In this document: positions 53,162 through 64,000 of the stretch, piece by piece
How the letters are laid out: the number at the start of each line of letters is the position of its first letter
How positions within the stretch are numbered: position 1 is the stretch's first letter
The notes under the pieces: generated by a model
Databases searched by the model: none
What the model was told of the DNA's origin: nothing
The model's input: only the letters and a program-made list of their open reading frames with translations
Translations under genes and position numbers: made by a program
Assembly (NCBI RefSeq): GCF_003576645.1
Contig: NC_044917.1
Location: 4,061,404-4,125,403 of the forward strand
Direction: 5' to 3'
Source of the DNA: Ipomoea triloba
Taxonomy: Eukaryota > Streptophyta > Magnoliopsida > Solanales > Convolvulaceae
DNA length: 64,000 nt

Positions 53162-53925
53162 GCTCATGCAGGAAAGAGGACTGGCCCACCACATGTGTCT
53201 CAACTGTTTACAGATTTTTCAACCTACAATGCAAATTTAATACTTTTCATTAATAGATCGAATTCTGCGTCTGCAGTAGTCAATAAAGTAAAATTATTAA
53301 TTTCTTTGTAGTGATTAATCAGTTAAACTGTGTCCCAGGATCATACCCGGAGGAATGATATATGTTGGGAATGGAATGAGAGTACGGTATGAAAAAGACA
53401 GGATTGTTCTTGGAAGTTTACGTGGGAACGGAAATTGCTGACCGCATGGGCTAGCTTTAGGCTTGCCAATTTGGACTGCTTGTCGTGGATTGCGGCTGAG
53501 TTGTGTTGAGCTCTTTACAGCTATGCATATGGGATTGTGCAAAATGGGACCTGAATGCCACTGAAATGTGTAGAAAAACCATTTAAACGAATCTCACTCT
53601 TGATCAGGTTCAACGCATGCAAATCTCTCCTCTGATCTCATGCAACCATGAAATTCATTCTAATGGAGTACGTGTTCCTTTGGCAAACATAATTATATTG
53701 CCAATCAGCTTATCTGATCTCATCCGATCCAGGATTTTACGTTGGGTTTCCTAGGATTGCCAAAGCTTTAGTTTGTCAAAGAAATCCAAGTAAACCCTAA
53801 CAAAAAAAAATTATATATTGATTACACGACATATTAAAAATTAGTATTTTTCTATGATCCAATTAAGTCGAAGTATATATCCAGATAGATAAATATGAGG
53901 ATTGAGGATTGAATTTTTTTACTAT
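53162..53925. other. Upstream flank of the SLAH gene
   Basis: Spacer with slightly higher GC at 53330-53560. The open frame at 53315-53542 (minus) is unrecognised. No feature called. Confidence 0.45.
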
Positions 53926-53929
53926 GGCC

Positions 53930-54235
53930 ATGTTTAGTGAAATAATTAGCTTGTCAACTAATTTTGACTTATTTAATCACTATTAGTTATTTAACTTGGT
54001 TAAAAATCAATATAAGTGTTTAGTTAATCAACTTTTTGTAACTCTAAAATGCTAAAATTTAAAAAGCTACTCAAAACAACATTTTCAATTAGCTTTTTGA
54101 GAAAAAAAATTATACAAAACAACTATCAGCTAACAGCTAATTTACTAAGCACGTTTCTACAATCAGCTAATGTTATCAATTAGTCATATTCTCTAACTCA
54201 ATCAACTAACAGTCATTTGCCAAATAGGCCTATGT
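53930..54235. mobile_element. GTTTAG/ATTTGG-type MITE
   Basis: GGCCATGTTTAGTGAAATAA at the left and, inverted at the right, GGCCTATTTGGCAAATGAC. Inner arms carry AATTAGCTT/TCAGCTAA words. Related to 42461-42960. TSD not found. Confidence 0.5.
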
Positions 54236-57200
54236 CTTTTAATGTAAGAAACTTCTTGTTGGAAGGAGTTTACTCTCCCAGTCTTCTTCCTATTTTTTAT
54301 AGTAAAATGAAGAGAACTATGAACTAATATTATTCTTTCTTATTTGGTGTAAGACAAGGGGTGATGCACAAGGCATTATAAAAACTCTCTCACCCTCTGT
54401 TAGTCCTTTCATCCCTAAATAGTTGTTTTGTTTATTATTATCGATACACATTTTAAGAATAGTGGGGGGAAAAGTACGTATTTTTCCTTTTCCGCTTATT
54501 ATTTTTTTAAAAAAGATAAATCTTTTAACTTTTCAAATTTTATTTAATAGGAAATATAAATTAATTATAGTGTTTATTTTAAAAATTATATATGGAGCAA
54601 TAATATTTTGAAATATACAAAATTATCAAAAAAATTAAGACGGATAGATCATTAATTATATACTCAGAAAATTGTTATCCCTACTATATTGAGATGAAAA
54701 ATGATATATGGAGTCCCTAGAGTAAAAGTATGCATTCTTGTGACAAAAAATAGAATCTAGCCGCGCCCCACACACCGGCCGAATAGAAGTTGGTGAGACT
54801 CAATCTTTTGTCTCTTGTGACAAATTTCACCTATGTGACCAGTTGAACTGTCAATGTAGACCCGTTTTACATTTTTTGATTTATAATTGTGTTATGTATG
54901 AAGTTCACATTGCAACCCTAATCGACAAAGGATTAAAAGTATGTAAACTAACAAACTATCTGATCAACTCAGTTAGGATTTTCCTCTTATTTTCCACTCT
55001 TTAATTCTTGAATTACTAATGGGTACAAACATGTATAGTATTGGTTGTTGTACTGGATGGTACTATCTATTTCGATATTAATAACTAATTATACAAATAC
55101 AAATATACAATAACAGGTCATATTTGATATTAATTACCCACATAGTAAAAGAAATTCATTAGATAGATATATTCTTGATTCCTTGCGCATATGCTCCGGT
55201 CCATCCATGTCGAAACGTAGCGGTGGGTGTAAGACAGTACGTAGAAGACTTAAGACTAGGCGGCTCGATCAAGATGGGTTTGTTTGACCCCGTCAAAATT
55301 TGTTATGTGTTGAAGTCTTTACAAACGAATCAAAGTAAATAGCAGGATACAATTTAATGACTTATTACAAATTTTTCAAAGTATTTGTACATTGTGCTTA
55401 CAACGTAACCGGGTGATGATTAGTGAAATAAAATTATTATTTTTATTGTTTAAATAGGTCAACTATATGGGTTGCGTATGTCTGAAAGGTTTTTTTTTTT
55501 TTTTTTTTTTTAAATGATTGATTTTAGATGAGAGATGAAACTGCGTGTAAAATGTTATGTTGCTAAACACATTCCTCAATCCTCACGTACCCAACATGCA
55601 TCACATTATTCCTCATCAAACAGTAGAATCTAGACACATATATAGTACATGGTTGACTTGGAACGGAAGTCACGAAACTACTAACTACGTGTAAAATGTT
55701 AAGAAGGTACGTTGCAGCCCAAACATTTATATTCCTTGCCCAACATGCACGTTAATTGTCCACTTTGTACGCAGCATATTATACAATGTATCACTAACCA
55801 ATGGATTTTATCTTAATTTAAAGTTCAATAAGAATGTATATAAATTTATTAGCCCGATTCGAAGGTAAATCTTAAGATCAAGCGTTTATCAGTACGCCAA
55901 AAGCTATATATAGCTAGTAGCGAAGACACAATTTTATACTTAATATATCACTTATTAGGATTAAACGCTACTTACCACTATACAAAAAGTCACGTTATAG
56001 CTAGTAGCAAAAATAAAACTTTATTATTTCCTTGTACTACTATATTTTATGGAGACAAAGTGTTGGAGTTGATCCTTCAAACTTCTGTCTAACCGTCCGT
56101 CAATTTCCCTAACTACTTGGTCTTGGATGTGTACTTGACCCTTCACCAGTCTCGATCTGCTCAACATAAAATTAATAAACCAATATATTGAAAGGTTTAA
56201 AAATATATCAAGATGTTAATAAATGACCAACCATCTTTATGCATTGTAAGTACATATATACCAAGCATAATAGCCTGTTTATTTTATGTGTTGAGTCCAA
56301 TCAAGAGCTTAGTATATAACTATATATTAGCCAAAGAAAATGAGACTTTTACTTTCTTAGTTATGAAAATATATTAAATTTAATTTGGTCCCAAGCATTC
56401 AAAAAGATAAGGTTAAAAACTTAAAATTTAAAATTTCATTGACTTAGCTTCCCTCTAATTTATTTCATTGCAATATAATAGTCAAAATTACCGATTTGGC
56501 ATTAATCCTAATTAATGGCCGTTCTTCAGTAGGGGGCTAGGGGCTAAGTGTCGGCTCAATATATAGGCGACGGTTTGCAAAAATCGAATTAGCATATATT
56601 TAACTTTGATACCAAATAATACAAGTACAAGTCGTAATTACACTACAAAATTCAATTCATCATGAGTATATGTTTGTCTTAAATCTTTATTTTTTTTGCA
56701 TAAATTTTTATAGGTAACTGATATGAAACGCATGACCAAATTAAATTGAAGGCGGTAAAATTAAGGAGTTGAATGATGAAGTACTAGAAATAATATTTTC
56801 TATACTAGTTTTATTTTTTATTTATTAAAGAACATATGTAAACGTGTTATCATGACAAATCCACTAATTGTATAACCTATTAGAATTAAGGTATATAATT
56901 CTTGCAGTGGTAATTAATGGTGTATGCTGAGGTCTAAGGTTTTGATGATGCATGTGAAAACGTACAAGTGGGGAAATATCTAATTGGAATATGCTGCTGT
57001 TTTATTTGGATTTAATCTCAAAGCTTAGTGCTTAAACAGCCGTTTTTAGTCAAATCTGGCGCCGCTTTCTTTTTCTTAATCTGTGACTGTGCTTTTTTGG
57101 ATTGTTGGGCAGCTAGACAACAATTAATTCAATTCCGGCGAGATTAATTGGCCTTTAAAAAAAAAAAAAAAGCAAATCTTATTTTAACTCTTATATTTAT

Positions 57201-57321
57201 TAAAGTGTTAATTTCATTCTAATCTTAGATTTAGTCCAAGTTTAATCCTTTATTTTCAAAACTTTTTTTTTATACTAGTATTATTGTGACATGATCATTT
57301 TTTATCATCTTCTAACAAAAC

Positions 57322-57358
<37 letters not shown>
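54236..57358. other. Gene-free spacer
   Basis: AT-rich DNA with poly(T) at 55491-55511 and a poly(A) run at 57328-57358. A SINE-head-like minus-strand word CAGTTCAACTGGTCAC lies at 54832-54847. No gene is seen in about 3 kb. Confidence 0.45.
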
Positions 57359-57360
<2 letters not shown>

Positions 57361-57770
57361 TCCTTATTCGTGAGATGGATCGGGTCGGATTAATATAAAA
57401 ATATAATACTTATACTAACAAATGTAATACTAATTAGGCATAAAGTGTTTGTTACTTATAAGGAAAAAGAAATACTTTTGAGGGCAAATGTAATACTTCC
57501 ACATTTTAATGTAAAAGTATTATATTTTTTTCATGAAAAGTATTACATATTCCCTTATAAGTAATGTTGCCAAGTGTCGCTTACATATAAAGGAAAATGT
57601 AATTCTTTTAAATCAAAATGTAAAACTATTACATTTTTCTTTAAAAGTATTACATTTTTCTTTTCATATAAGTAATAAATATTTTATTCTTAAAAATATA
57701 AGTTTAAGTATTATAATCTTGATCTGATCCGTCTCATAGAGAAAGATCTGTGACACAGTCTCACACAAAT
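57359..57770. mobile_element. GTGTGAGAC foldback family, truncated member
   Basis: GATCCTTATTCGTGAGATGG at the left corresponds to the internal part of the family end; the outer CTTGTGTGAGAC is replaced by a long poly(A). The right end CACAGTCTCACACAA is intact. Inner arms (AAGTATTACATTTTT-type) match 1792-2221 and 23829-24283. No TSD. Confidence 0.7.
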
Positions 57771-58732
57771 TTTTACTTAAAAATATAAGTATTTGACGTA
57801 TGGCCCAAGGGGTGACCAAATTATCCACTATCCAAGGACATGAGTAACCATTGCTTCTTGTTCTTGAAGTCGCCTCAAATTATTGCGAATCTGAACCGTG
57901 GTCCAAAGTCTCCATGGAATAAAATTTTCCATTTTCTCACTTTTTCCACTGTTTACTTCTCCACTTGCTTATTTTCCATCTTTCAGAAATGGACCAATGA
58001 AAGGGCATGCTAATAAGTACTTGGTTGAATAATGAACAGTATTTGTAAATTTTCTAATTGGAAAACTTTTCCCTGAACATTGGTAAATTGAAAATAAAAA
58101 CAAAAGAAAAATGTTACTTTCCATCACAGCTAAACTTCTCTTTTAACGAATTAGAAATTAAGAAAAGCACAAATAATAATGAATAATAATGTTTTCAAAA
58201 AAAAAATAATGAATAATAATGAAAGAAAAGCACCTATATAATTGTATTTCTTTAAATTCACCCACTCTATAAAGGATTTTGTCAATTGCCATCAATCACA
58301 CATTCACACCAAGAAAATAAAATCCTAAATGGGTATCAAGAGTAACAATACTAAGATAGCAGGATGATGTGATCCAAATTTTGAAACATCTCCTAATGTT
58401 ATACAAGTTGGATAAACCTCTTTATAAACATCAGAGGCTTCACATTCCACCAGGAGCATAAAGACATAACTAAGATTAGAAATGCACACTGTACCAAGTG
58501 TAATCTAACCAGGAATTATCTGAACCTCAAGAAAAAAACAAGTTCAAAGATACATTAACTTATCCTAGCAGAGAATATTATTTGTCAGATGTTACAAGCC
58601 ACTAAAGCAATGGGGAAAAATAAACTGCTATGAGGCTTCTCCATAGATTTGTAGATGTAATGTTGTTCTTTCCTAAATAGTATATACATCAAACCTGGAT
58701 AAACAAATGTTGAACAACAAATTAAATAGGTT
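57771..58732. other. 3' flank of the BAP31-like gene and spacer
   Basis: AT-rich; the part near 58560-58732 may be the 3' untranslated region of the minus-strand gene. It contains the tail-only insertion at 58175-58221. Confidence 0.45.
58175..58221 (+). mobile_element. Tail-only retroposed insertion, low-complexity flanks
   Basis: AATAATGAATAATAATG at 58175-58191 and 58205-58221 flanks only TTTTC plus eight A. Because the flanks are low-complexity and AGAAAAGCAC also repeats outside them, a local tandem duplication is an alternative. Confidence 0.4.
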
Positions 58733-61365
58733 CTAAGAACCTTCAACACTTCTGCGATGTCTTGGAGAGGGCAAGGAATGAGAGTCGGGGAAAAGGTACT
58801 GTCTGCACCAGTTTGTTGCTTCGGCTTCATTATCAAACAGCATATTACATCTTATTTCATCTGAATGTTTATTGTTCTGCAGTTCTGGATTAATGCATTG
58901 CAACTGGTTCTGAATTGTTTGGTTGTATTCAAGCAGTTCATCATATTTAAGATGGAGTTCATCAAAGTGGTTCTTTAATGCCAATGCTCTAGCATTTGCA
59001 ACCTCAACCCTCTTTGTTTCAACCCGAGAGTTGAATTCCAGCTTCTTCATCTGTTCTGTTAGTGCAGTAACATTCCTTAATAGACTACACCGTTGCATTG
59101 CCATGCAACTTTCTGTGTCCATCAGGTGTTTCTGCTCAGCCTTGATCGTCTCTCCCAATGAACGGTGCTCCTTTATAAGATTGTAAGTTTTGTTTATCAT
59201 CACCGAGGCAAATATTGAAAATCCTGCAAAACCAAACGTTATTTAGAAAATAGAAACACTGTAAGTTAACCAGATGATGAGGTCTTTTTCTACTCATTGT
59301 AATATCTGCAAAATGGAATGATGACAAACTGCATTATAGGGGAGATTCATATCCCTGATCTCGAGTGTAAGGACCTGGACCTCAACTTTGATCCTAAAGA
59401 CAATTAAGGGTCTTAAGTTTTAATTGCACCATTTTAGGACTTGAAATCTTCAAGTTCAAAATTTTGCTGCCAACCAGGGATCAGAAGCAGTTGACAACAT
59501 TAAGGGAAAACAATAAACAAGTTACAACTTTGAAAAAAAAATGAATAAGTTAATACCTAAATAGGGTAGAAAAGAAGAAGAAAGGATTCAAATTTAGATG
59601 AATATTGTTGTATACAACTCATTTTACCTCAATTTTGTTTCACCATTTGTCACTTTTCCTTAGCTGGAACTTCTTTGGTTGTTAAATTCTTTTTTCCAAA
59701 TAAGATACTAATAAATTTATTTAAAAAATAAATAAACAGTGACATGACACCCATCAATAATTTACTCATCCTTTTATGTGCTAAATAGGCACCAACACTT
59801 TACCATTTAAAGATTCTGGTCTTTATATTGTATAATTGAAAGTTAAAACCTTGCATTGATTTTTAACCCAAAGTTTAGGTCCTTCAAAGATACTTTTCTC
59901 CATAGATGCATATATTAAGTTAATTGAATACCAATATTTACATGAATTTACATGAAACATTTCTTTGTATTCTGAAGAAGGGAATGGTTTTGAATACTTT
60001 CTTTGCGGCAAACCAAACAAGATGTCTGCTTTTTATGTATACAAGTTTAAATGATACACTCATTTAATGTGGACTGCTTCCAAAATGCATGCACCGGTAT
60101 AAATTTCTATTTCATTTGGAACAAATAAATTTAACAGCCCAATTGTCTCTATGGGGAACCTCAAGAATAAGAAATCAATTTCAAGCTAATATCCCAATAC
60201 TCCATCTCGACCAAGCCAACTACTTCTCTTTGAACACATAGATAGTCTGAGTCCAAACATTCTATGATTCTATCATCCACCACAACACTCATATGAAAAG
60301 ACAATAATAAGTTGCAACACCTGGATAGCGTTTACAACCAACAGGCAACATTTGATAAGCCAGATTACTAGCAAGACACTCATTATGAAACTCCTCTTCA
60401 GTTCCACAACTTTAGTACTATTTAGAAATATCCTAAACTAAAAACTGTAATTGTTAGCCCAATTACTGTCTAACATAAAACGAAGGATTAAGAAATAAGG
60501 TTGTCAATGTTAGTTACTAAATTTGCATGTATTATGAAGGCTTCTCACATTTTCAGATTGAGTGCCAATATGCCTGCTCTGTCAAAAGTCCCTATTACCA
60601 TTGTCCACCACCAAAAGTTGGAGAATTTTCTCTGTAATCTTTTGACAAATTTCTAGCTAGGAATTTGGGCCTTAACTTGATCATTTTGCCTCCCTCGGCA
60701 CTACCCTCAACCCCAAATTTTCATTTCCAAATACATAACAACCCTCAGAGAATTTCTAAGTTATGAAACTGTTTCAGAGTCCAGTACCCAAAAGCTACCT
60801 ATCATCAAAAGCAAAGAGGACAACAAACGGAACAAATTAACTGAAAACGGATTGCATTTAGAATGAAGCAACAGCCTAAAAAATAAAATTTACTCCTCTA
60901 AACAGTATGTAAAAATTAACAAATCAATCAGATGAACTCAAAGTTTGTATGTAAGCATGCTTTTTATATATATATATAGTTTTATAACTCTGTATTGCGT
61001 CGCTATTTCGTGTGATTCGAGTGGTTTTCAACAAAAATCAAGAATAAAACCCTAAAAGTTGAAGAATTACCCGCGAGGAGAGCCTGGGCGATGTGGCAAG
61101 TGAGATTGAGCCGAGAGGCAAAAGGAATGGGGTCGGAATAGACGCCGTGGCGGTGGATTATAAGAAAACTAGTGTAAAAGCTGTAGAGAAAAACAGCAAT
61201 GAGAGAAAGGCAAACGGCTTTGACCACCAGAGGGCCTCTGCCGCGTTTGAAGCCACCCAGGGCAACCAAAATCCATTGTTGAATCGGAGTGTCGAAGAAG
61301 AGGGCCACAAGCGCAATAGCTTCGGCCAATGTGAGCACAGAGAGTGCCTTTAGAATGAAATACAT
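58733..61365 (-). CDS. BAP31-like endoplasmic reticulum membrane protein
   Basis: Two exons on the minus strand, 61365-61071 and 59223-58733, with a 1.85-kb GT-AG intron; 261 aa. The N-terminal half has three hydrophobic segments (about residues 5-25, 45-70, 90-110) and the conserved-looking GFKRGRGPLVVK between the first two, as in B-cell receptor-associated protein 31/29 family members, which are ER proteins in export and quality control. The second half is charged and helical, probably a coiled coil (residues about 115-205), ending RRSVEGS. No canonical KKXX retrieval signal is seen. Family assignment is by motif only. Confidence 0.8.
59224..61070 (-). other. Intron of the BAP31-like gene
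   Basis: A long intron with no clear nested gene; the open frame at 59823-60020 is not recognised. Confidence 0.6.
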
Positions 61366-62643
61366 ATAAGCAGGATCGCCGCTTTTCCTGTTGTGAATAT
61401 GCAGAAGCAGAGAAGCTGCGATGGCTTCCGTCAGCTCATCTCACAGGACGTTTGGTTCCGATGCCTTCCATCAATTGAGCAGCGATAAAAAATTGGGCTA
61501 AAGAATTAAGCTTGTTTTCATTTGTTGGCTTTGGCAAATTATTGCAGGGAACAAAAATAAAAAGTACATTATTTTTATATTGAAGGTACATTATTTTTTG
61601 TACTGTAAGTACATTATTTGATAGTATATATCATATATTTAGTACAAAAATAATGTACCCTAAAATATTGTACAAAAATAATGTACTTTTTATTTTTGGT
61701 CCATGCAATATAATTTTAAAGATAATATAAACTCTGTTTGGTAATACTTTTAAAATAAGTTAGTAGCTTAAAATAAATGTTTATTTTGAAACGCTACCTT
61801 AAACAGTGTTTCAAAAATAAGCTATTAGTTTTTTAACTTTTTTTTATATTTATCGTTATTATTTTTTAATCAATACCTTAAATTCCACCCTCTTAATTCA
61901 TAGATAATGCAAGATTTATAAGAATATAGTAACGTCCTAAACCAAACATATCCTAAAAGATTCCATCTTCAATAAGGGGATTTGAAAATGGAAATAAGAT
62001 GTGTCATCATACCATACTCGGACTAATTCTACCGAGTTGGTCTAATTAAGATGCAAAATATTTATTGGTCCGATTGATTTTTTTATACGAAAAGAGTTCA
62101 AACTATCAGCCTCTCTTAAAAGTTACATAGCCACTCACGCCAACAAAGTTAGTTGAACTGTGTATATACATCATTGTAATTTGCAACTACCATTTCCTTA
62201 AAGCAAAAAATTATGAAATATTGTCATTCTCAAGAATTCATTGTCAACTACTTTGTGTTGTACGTATTTGTTACATTTGAGTCTCTATACTTTACTCATA
62301 GTACTGGAAAGAGTGTTAAGGATTGTTATCAAAATTATAAGTATATATATAATCATCATAGTGCAATAAATAAATAAGTTCACTACATACTCGCTGTCAA
62401 AGAAAGATAAATGAAAAACTCTTTGATTCAGATTTAAGTATTACAAAATATCACTTTTAGTGTTGTGATGAAATTCACAATTCAAATGAAAAGCAATACA
62501 TTATAATATGGCAATTGGATTAAATAAACACGTATTGTACTTTCTTCCATCAAAACAACACAACTCGATTAACGTACGTGCTAATCAAATGATATAGTAA
62601 TTAAAGTGTCCGATTTGTATAAGTTTGATGGCTAAGAGAATTA
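61366..62643. other. Upstream flank of the BAP31-like gene and spacer
   Basis: Around 61555-61690 several GTACATTATTTTT words occur in both orientations, a small foldback. At about 61735-61945 there is a degraded CTGTTTGGTAA-type MITE (right end CTAAACCAAACATATCC). The segment nearest 62643 is the 3' flank of the glycine-rich gene. Confidence 0.4.
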
Positions 62644-64000
62644 TCACTTGCCTCCGTTGCCACCACCACCTCCCGACCCACTACCAACACCAACACCTTT
62701 GCCACTACCTCCCCCAACACCAACACCAACCCCTATGCCAATGCCAATTCCAATTCCTCCACCATGCCCACCACCTCCACTTCCTCCCCCTAATCCACCA
62801 CCACCGCCAGCTCCACCCCCGCTTCCTATACCTCCGCCTGCACCAAAACCTCCACCATGACCTGATCCACCCCCTACTCCTCCTCCTCCGCCACCTCCAA
62901 ACCCCCCACCTCCTCCAACACCACCACCAGCTCCTCCTCCTACGCCACCGCCTGCACCAAAGCCACCACCATGTCCAGATCCTCCCCCAAGGCCACCTCC
63001 ACCGCCGCCGCCTCCTCCTCCACCCCCACCTCCACCTGCACCCCCTCCAACGCCTCCACCTACACCACCTCCAGCTCCAAATCCTCCACCATGGCCAGAA
63101 CCACCTCCCATACCTCCTCCCCCACCAGCACCTCCACCACCCCCCCCTCCAACACCACCACCAACTCCTCCACCTGCACCACCCCCTACGCCACCTCCAG
63201 CTCCAAATCCTCCACCATGGCCAGAACCACCTCCCATACCTCCTCCCCCACCAGCACCTCCACCACCCCCCCCTCCAACACCACCACCAACTCCTCCACC
63301 TGCACCACCCCCTACGCCACCTCCAGCTCCAAATCCTCCACCATGGCCAGAACCACCTCCCATACCTCCTCCCCCACCAGCACCTCCACCACCCCCCCCT
63401 CCAACACCACCACCAACTCCTCCACCTGCACCACCCCCTACGCCACCTCCAGCTCCAAATCCTCCACCATGGCCAGAACCACCTCCCATACCTCCTCCCC
63501 CACCAGCACCTCCACCACCCCCCCCTCCAACACCACCACCAACTCCTCCACCTGCACCACCCCCTACGCCACCTCCAGCTCCAAATCCTCCACCATGGCC
63601 AGAACCACCTCCCATACCTCCTCCCCCACCAGCACCTCCACCACCCCCCCCTCCAACACCACCACCAACTCCTCCACCTGCACCACCCCCTACGCCACCT
63701 CCAGCTCCAAATCCTCCACCATGGCCAGAACCACCCCCAATACCTCCTCCCCCACCAGCACCTCCACCACCGCCTCCTCCAACACCACCACCAACTCCTC
63801 CACCTGCACCACCCCCTACGCCACCTCCAGCTCCAAATCCTCCACCATGGCCAGAACCACCTCCGATACCTCCTCCCACACCAGCACCTCCACCACCTCC
63901 GCCTCCAACACCACCGCCAACTCCTCCACCAGCACCACCCCCTACACCACCTCCAGCTCCAAATCCTCCACCATGACCAGAACCACCTCCAATACCTCCT
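62644..64000 (-). CDS. Glycine-rich protein with 42-residue tandem repeats (5' end outside the window)
   Basis: An open frame on the minus strand from the right edge to the stop at 62644, at least 452 codons. The protein is mostly Gly with Ala, Val, Ser, His and Phe, and its repeat contains GGSGHGGGFGAGGG. Spacing of the repeated CCATGG/CCATGA word (63091, 63217, 63343, 63469, 63595, 63721, 63847, 63973) is exactly 126 bp, or 42 residues. The C-terminal region differs (IGIGIGIGVGVGVGG) and ends NGGK. Structural cell-wall glycine-rich proteins look like this, but the N-terminus that would carry a signal peptide is not in the window, so location is unproven. Confidence 0.75.
   Translation of the reverse strand, partial: GGIGGGSGHGGGFGAGGGVGGGAGGGVGGGVGGGGGGGAGVGGGIGGGSGHGGGFGAGGGVGGGAGGGVGGGVGGGGGGGAGGGGGIGGGSGHGGGFGAGGGVGGGAGGGVGGGVGGGGGGGAGGGGGMGGGSGHGGGFGAGGGVGGGAGGGVGGGVGGGGGGGAGGGGGMGGGSGHGGGFGAGGGVGGGAGGGVGGGVGGGGGGGAGGGGGMGGGSGHGGGFGAGGGVGGGAGGGVGGGVGGGGGGGAGGGGGMGGGSGHGGGFGAGGGVGGGAGGGVGGGVGGGGGGGAGGGGGMGGGSGHGGGFGAGGGVGGGVGGGAGGGGGGGGGGGGGGGLGGGSGHGGGFGAGGGVGGGAGGGVGGGGGFGGGGGGGVGGGSGHGGGFGAGGGIGSGGGAGGGGGLGGGSGGGGHGGGIGIGIGIGVGVGVGGGSGKGVGVGSGSGGGGGNGGK
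63091..64000 (-). repeat. 126-bp coding tandem array
   Basis: Seven complete periods and part of an eighth, in frame. The periods between 63091 and 63720 look nearly or fully identical; those beyond 63720 and before 63091 carry substitutions, so the central copies amplified most recently. Confidence 0.9.

Noticed and set aside
62648..62860. Proline-rich open frame on the plus strand
   Set aside because: It is the antisense of the glycine-rich coding region; the minus frame is open across the whole array to the window edge and has a stop in a sensible place.

Overview
The window is eukaryotic nuclear DNA from a flowering plant. It is AT-rich and gene-sparse, the genes have GT-AG introns, and the spacers hold short non-autonomous transposons, tRNA-derived SINEs and microsatellites. 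Gene content (CslH-type glycosyltransferases, group IIb WRKY, PSI-containing aspartic proteinase, MAPKKK17/18-like kinase, SLAH anion channel) points to a dicot. The repeat style suggests an asterid, perhaps Convolvulaceae, but that is a weak inference.

Layout. 1-11 kb: two tandem minus-strand cellulose synthase-like genes of the CslB/CslH type, eight exons each (predicted 749 and 740 aa). The second copy has an in-frame loss of most of its TED motif. 11-27.7 kb: no convincing gene. Several transposons here are defined with target-site duplications (TSDs): a solo LTR, two hAT-type MITEs (8-bp TSD), Mutator-type foldback MITEs (9-bp TSD), one hAT MITE nested inside a Mutator-type one, SINEs and (TAA)n/(GGT)n elements. 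27.9-30.6 kb: a five-exon WRKY gene (595 aa). 30.6-35.7 kb: SINE-rich spacer. 35.7-41.1 kb: a 13-exon phytepsin-like aspartic proteinase (507 aa). 45.3-49.8 kb: a one-exon MAPKKK-like kinase present twice inside an apparently perfect 2,375-bp direct repeat split by one N, most likely an assembly artefact. 50.3-53.1 kb: a two-exon minus-strand SLAH1-type anion channel. 58.7-61.4 kb: a two-exon minus-strand BAP31-like ER membrane protein. 62.6 kb to the right edge: the 3' part of a minus-strand glycine-rich protein built from 126-bp tandem repeats.

The genes do not form an operon or an obvious pathway cluster. The only true neighbour relationship is the CslH tandem pair. Exon coordinates come from reading splice sites and checking that the joined frame stays open; every multi-exon model closes in frame, which is the main support for them. 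No database search was possible.

The most notable observations are: (1) the TED-motif deletion in CslH copy B; (2) both N positions in the window sit between exact direct repeats, indicating unmerged contig overlaps; (3) the foldback Mutator-type MITEs with 9-bp TSDs; (4) six tiny insertions made of little more than a poly(A) tail flanked by 12-19 bp direct repeats, which look like extremely 5'-truncated SINE retroposition events. I did not find a clearly new multi-gene system.
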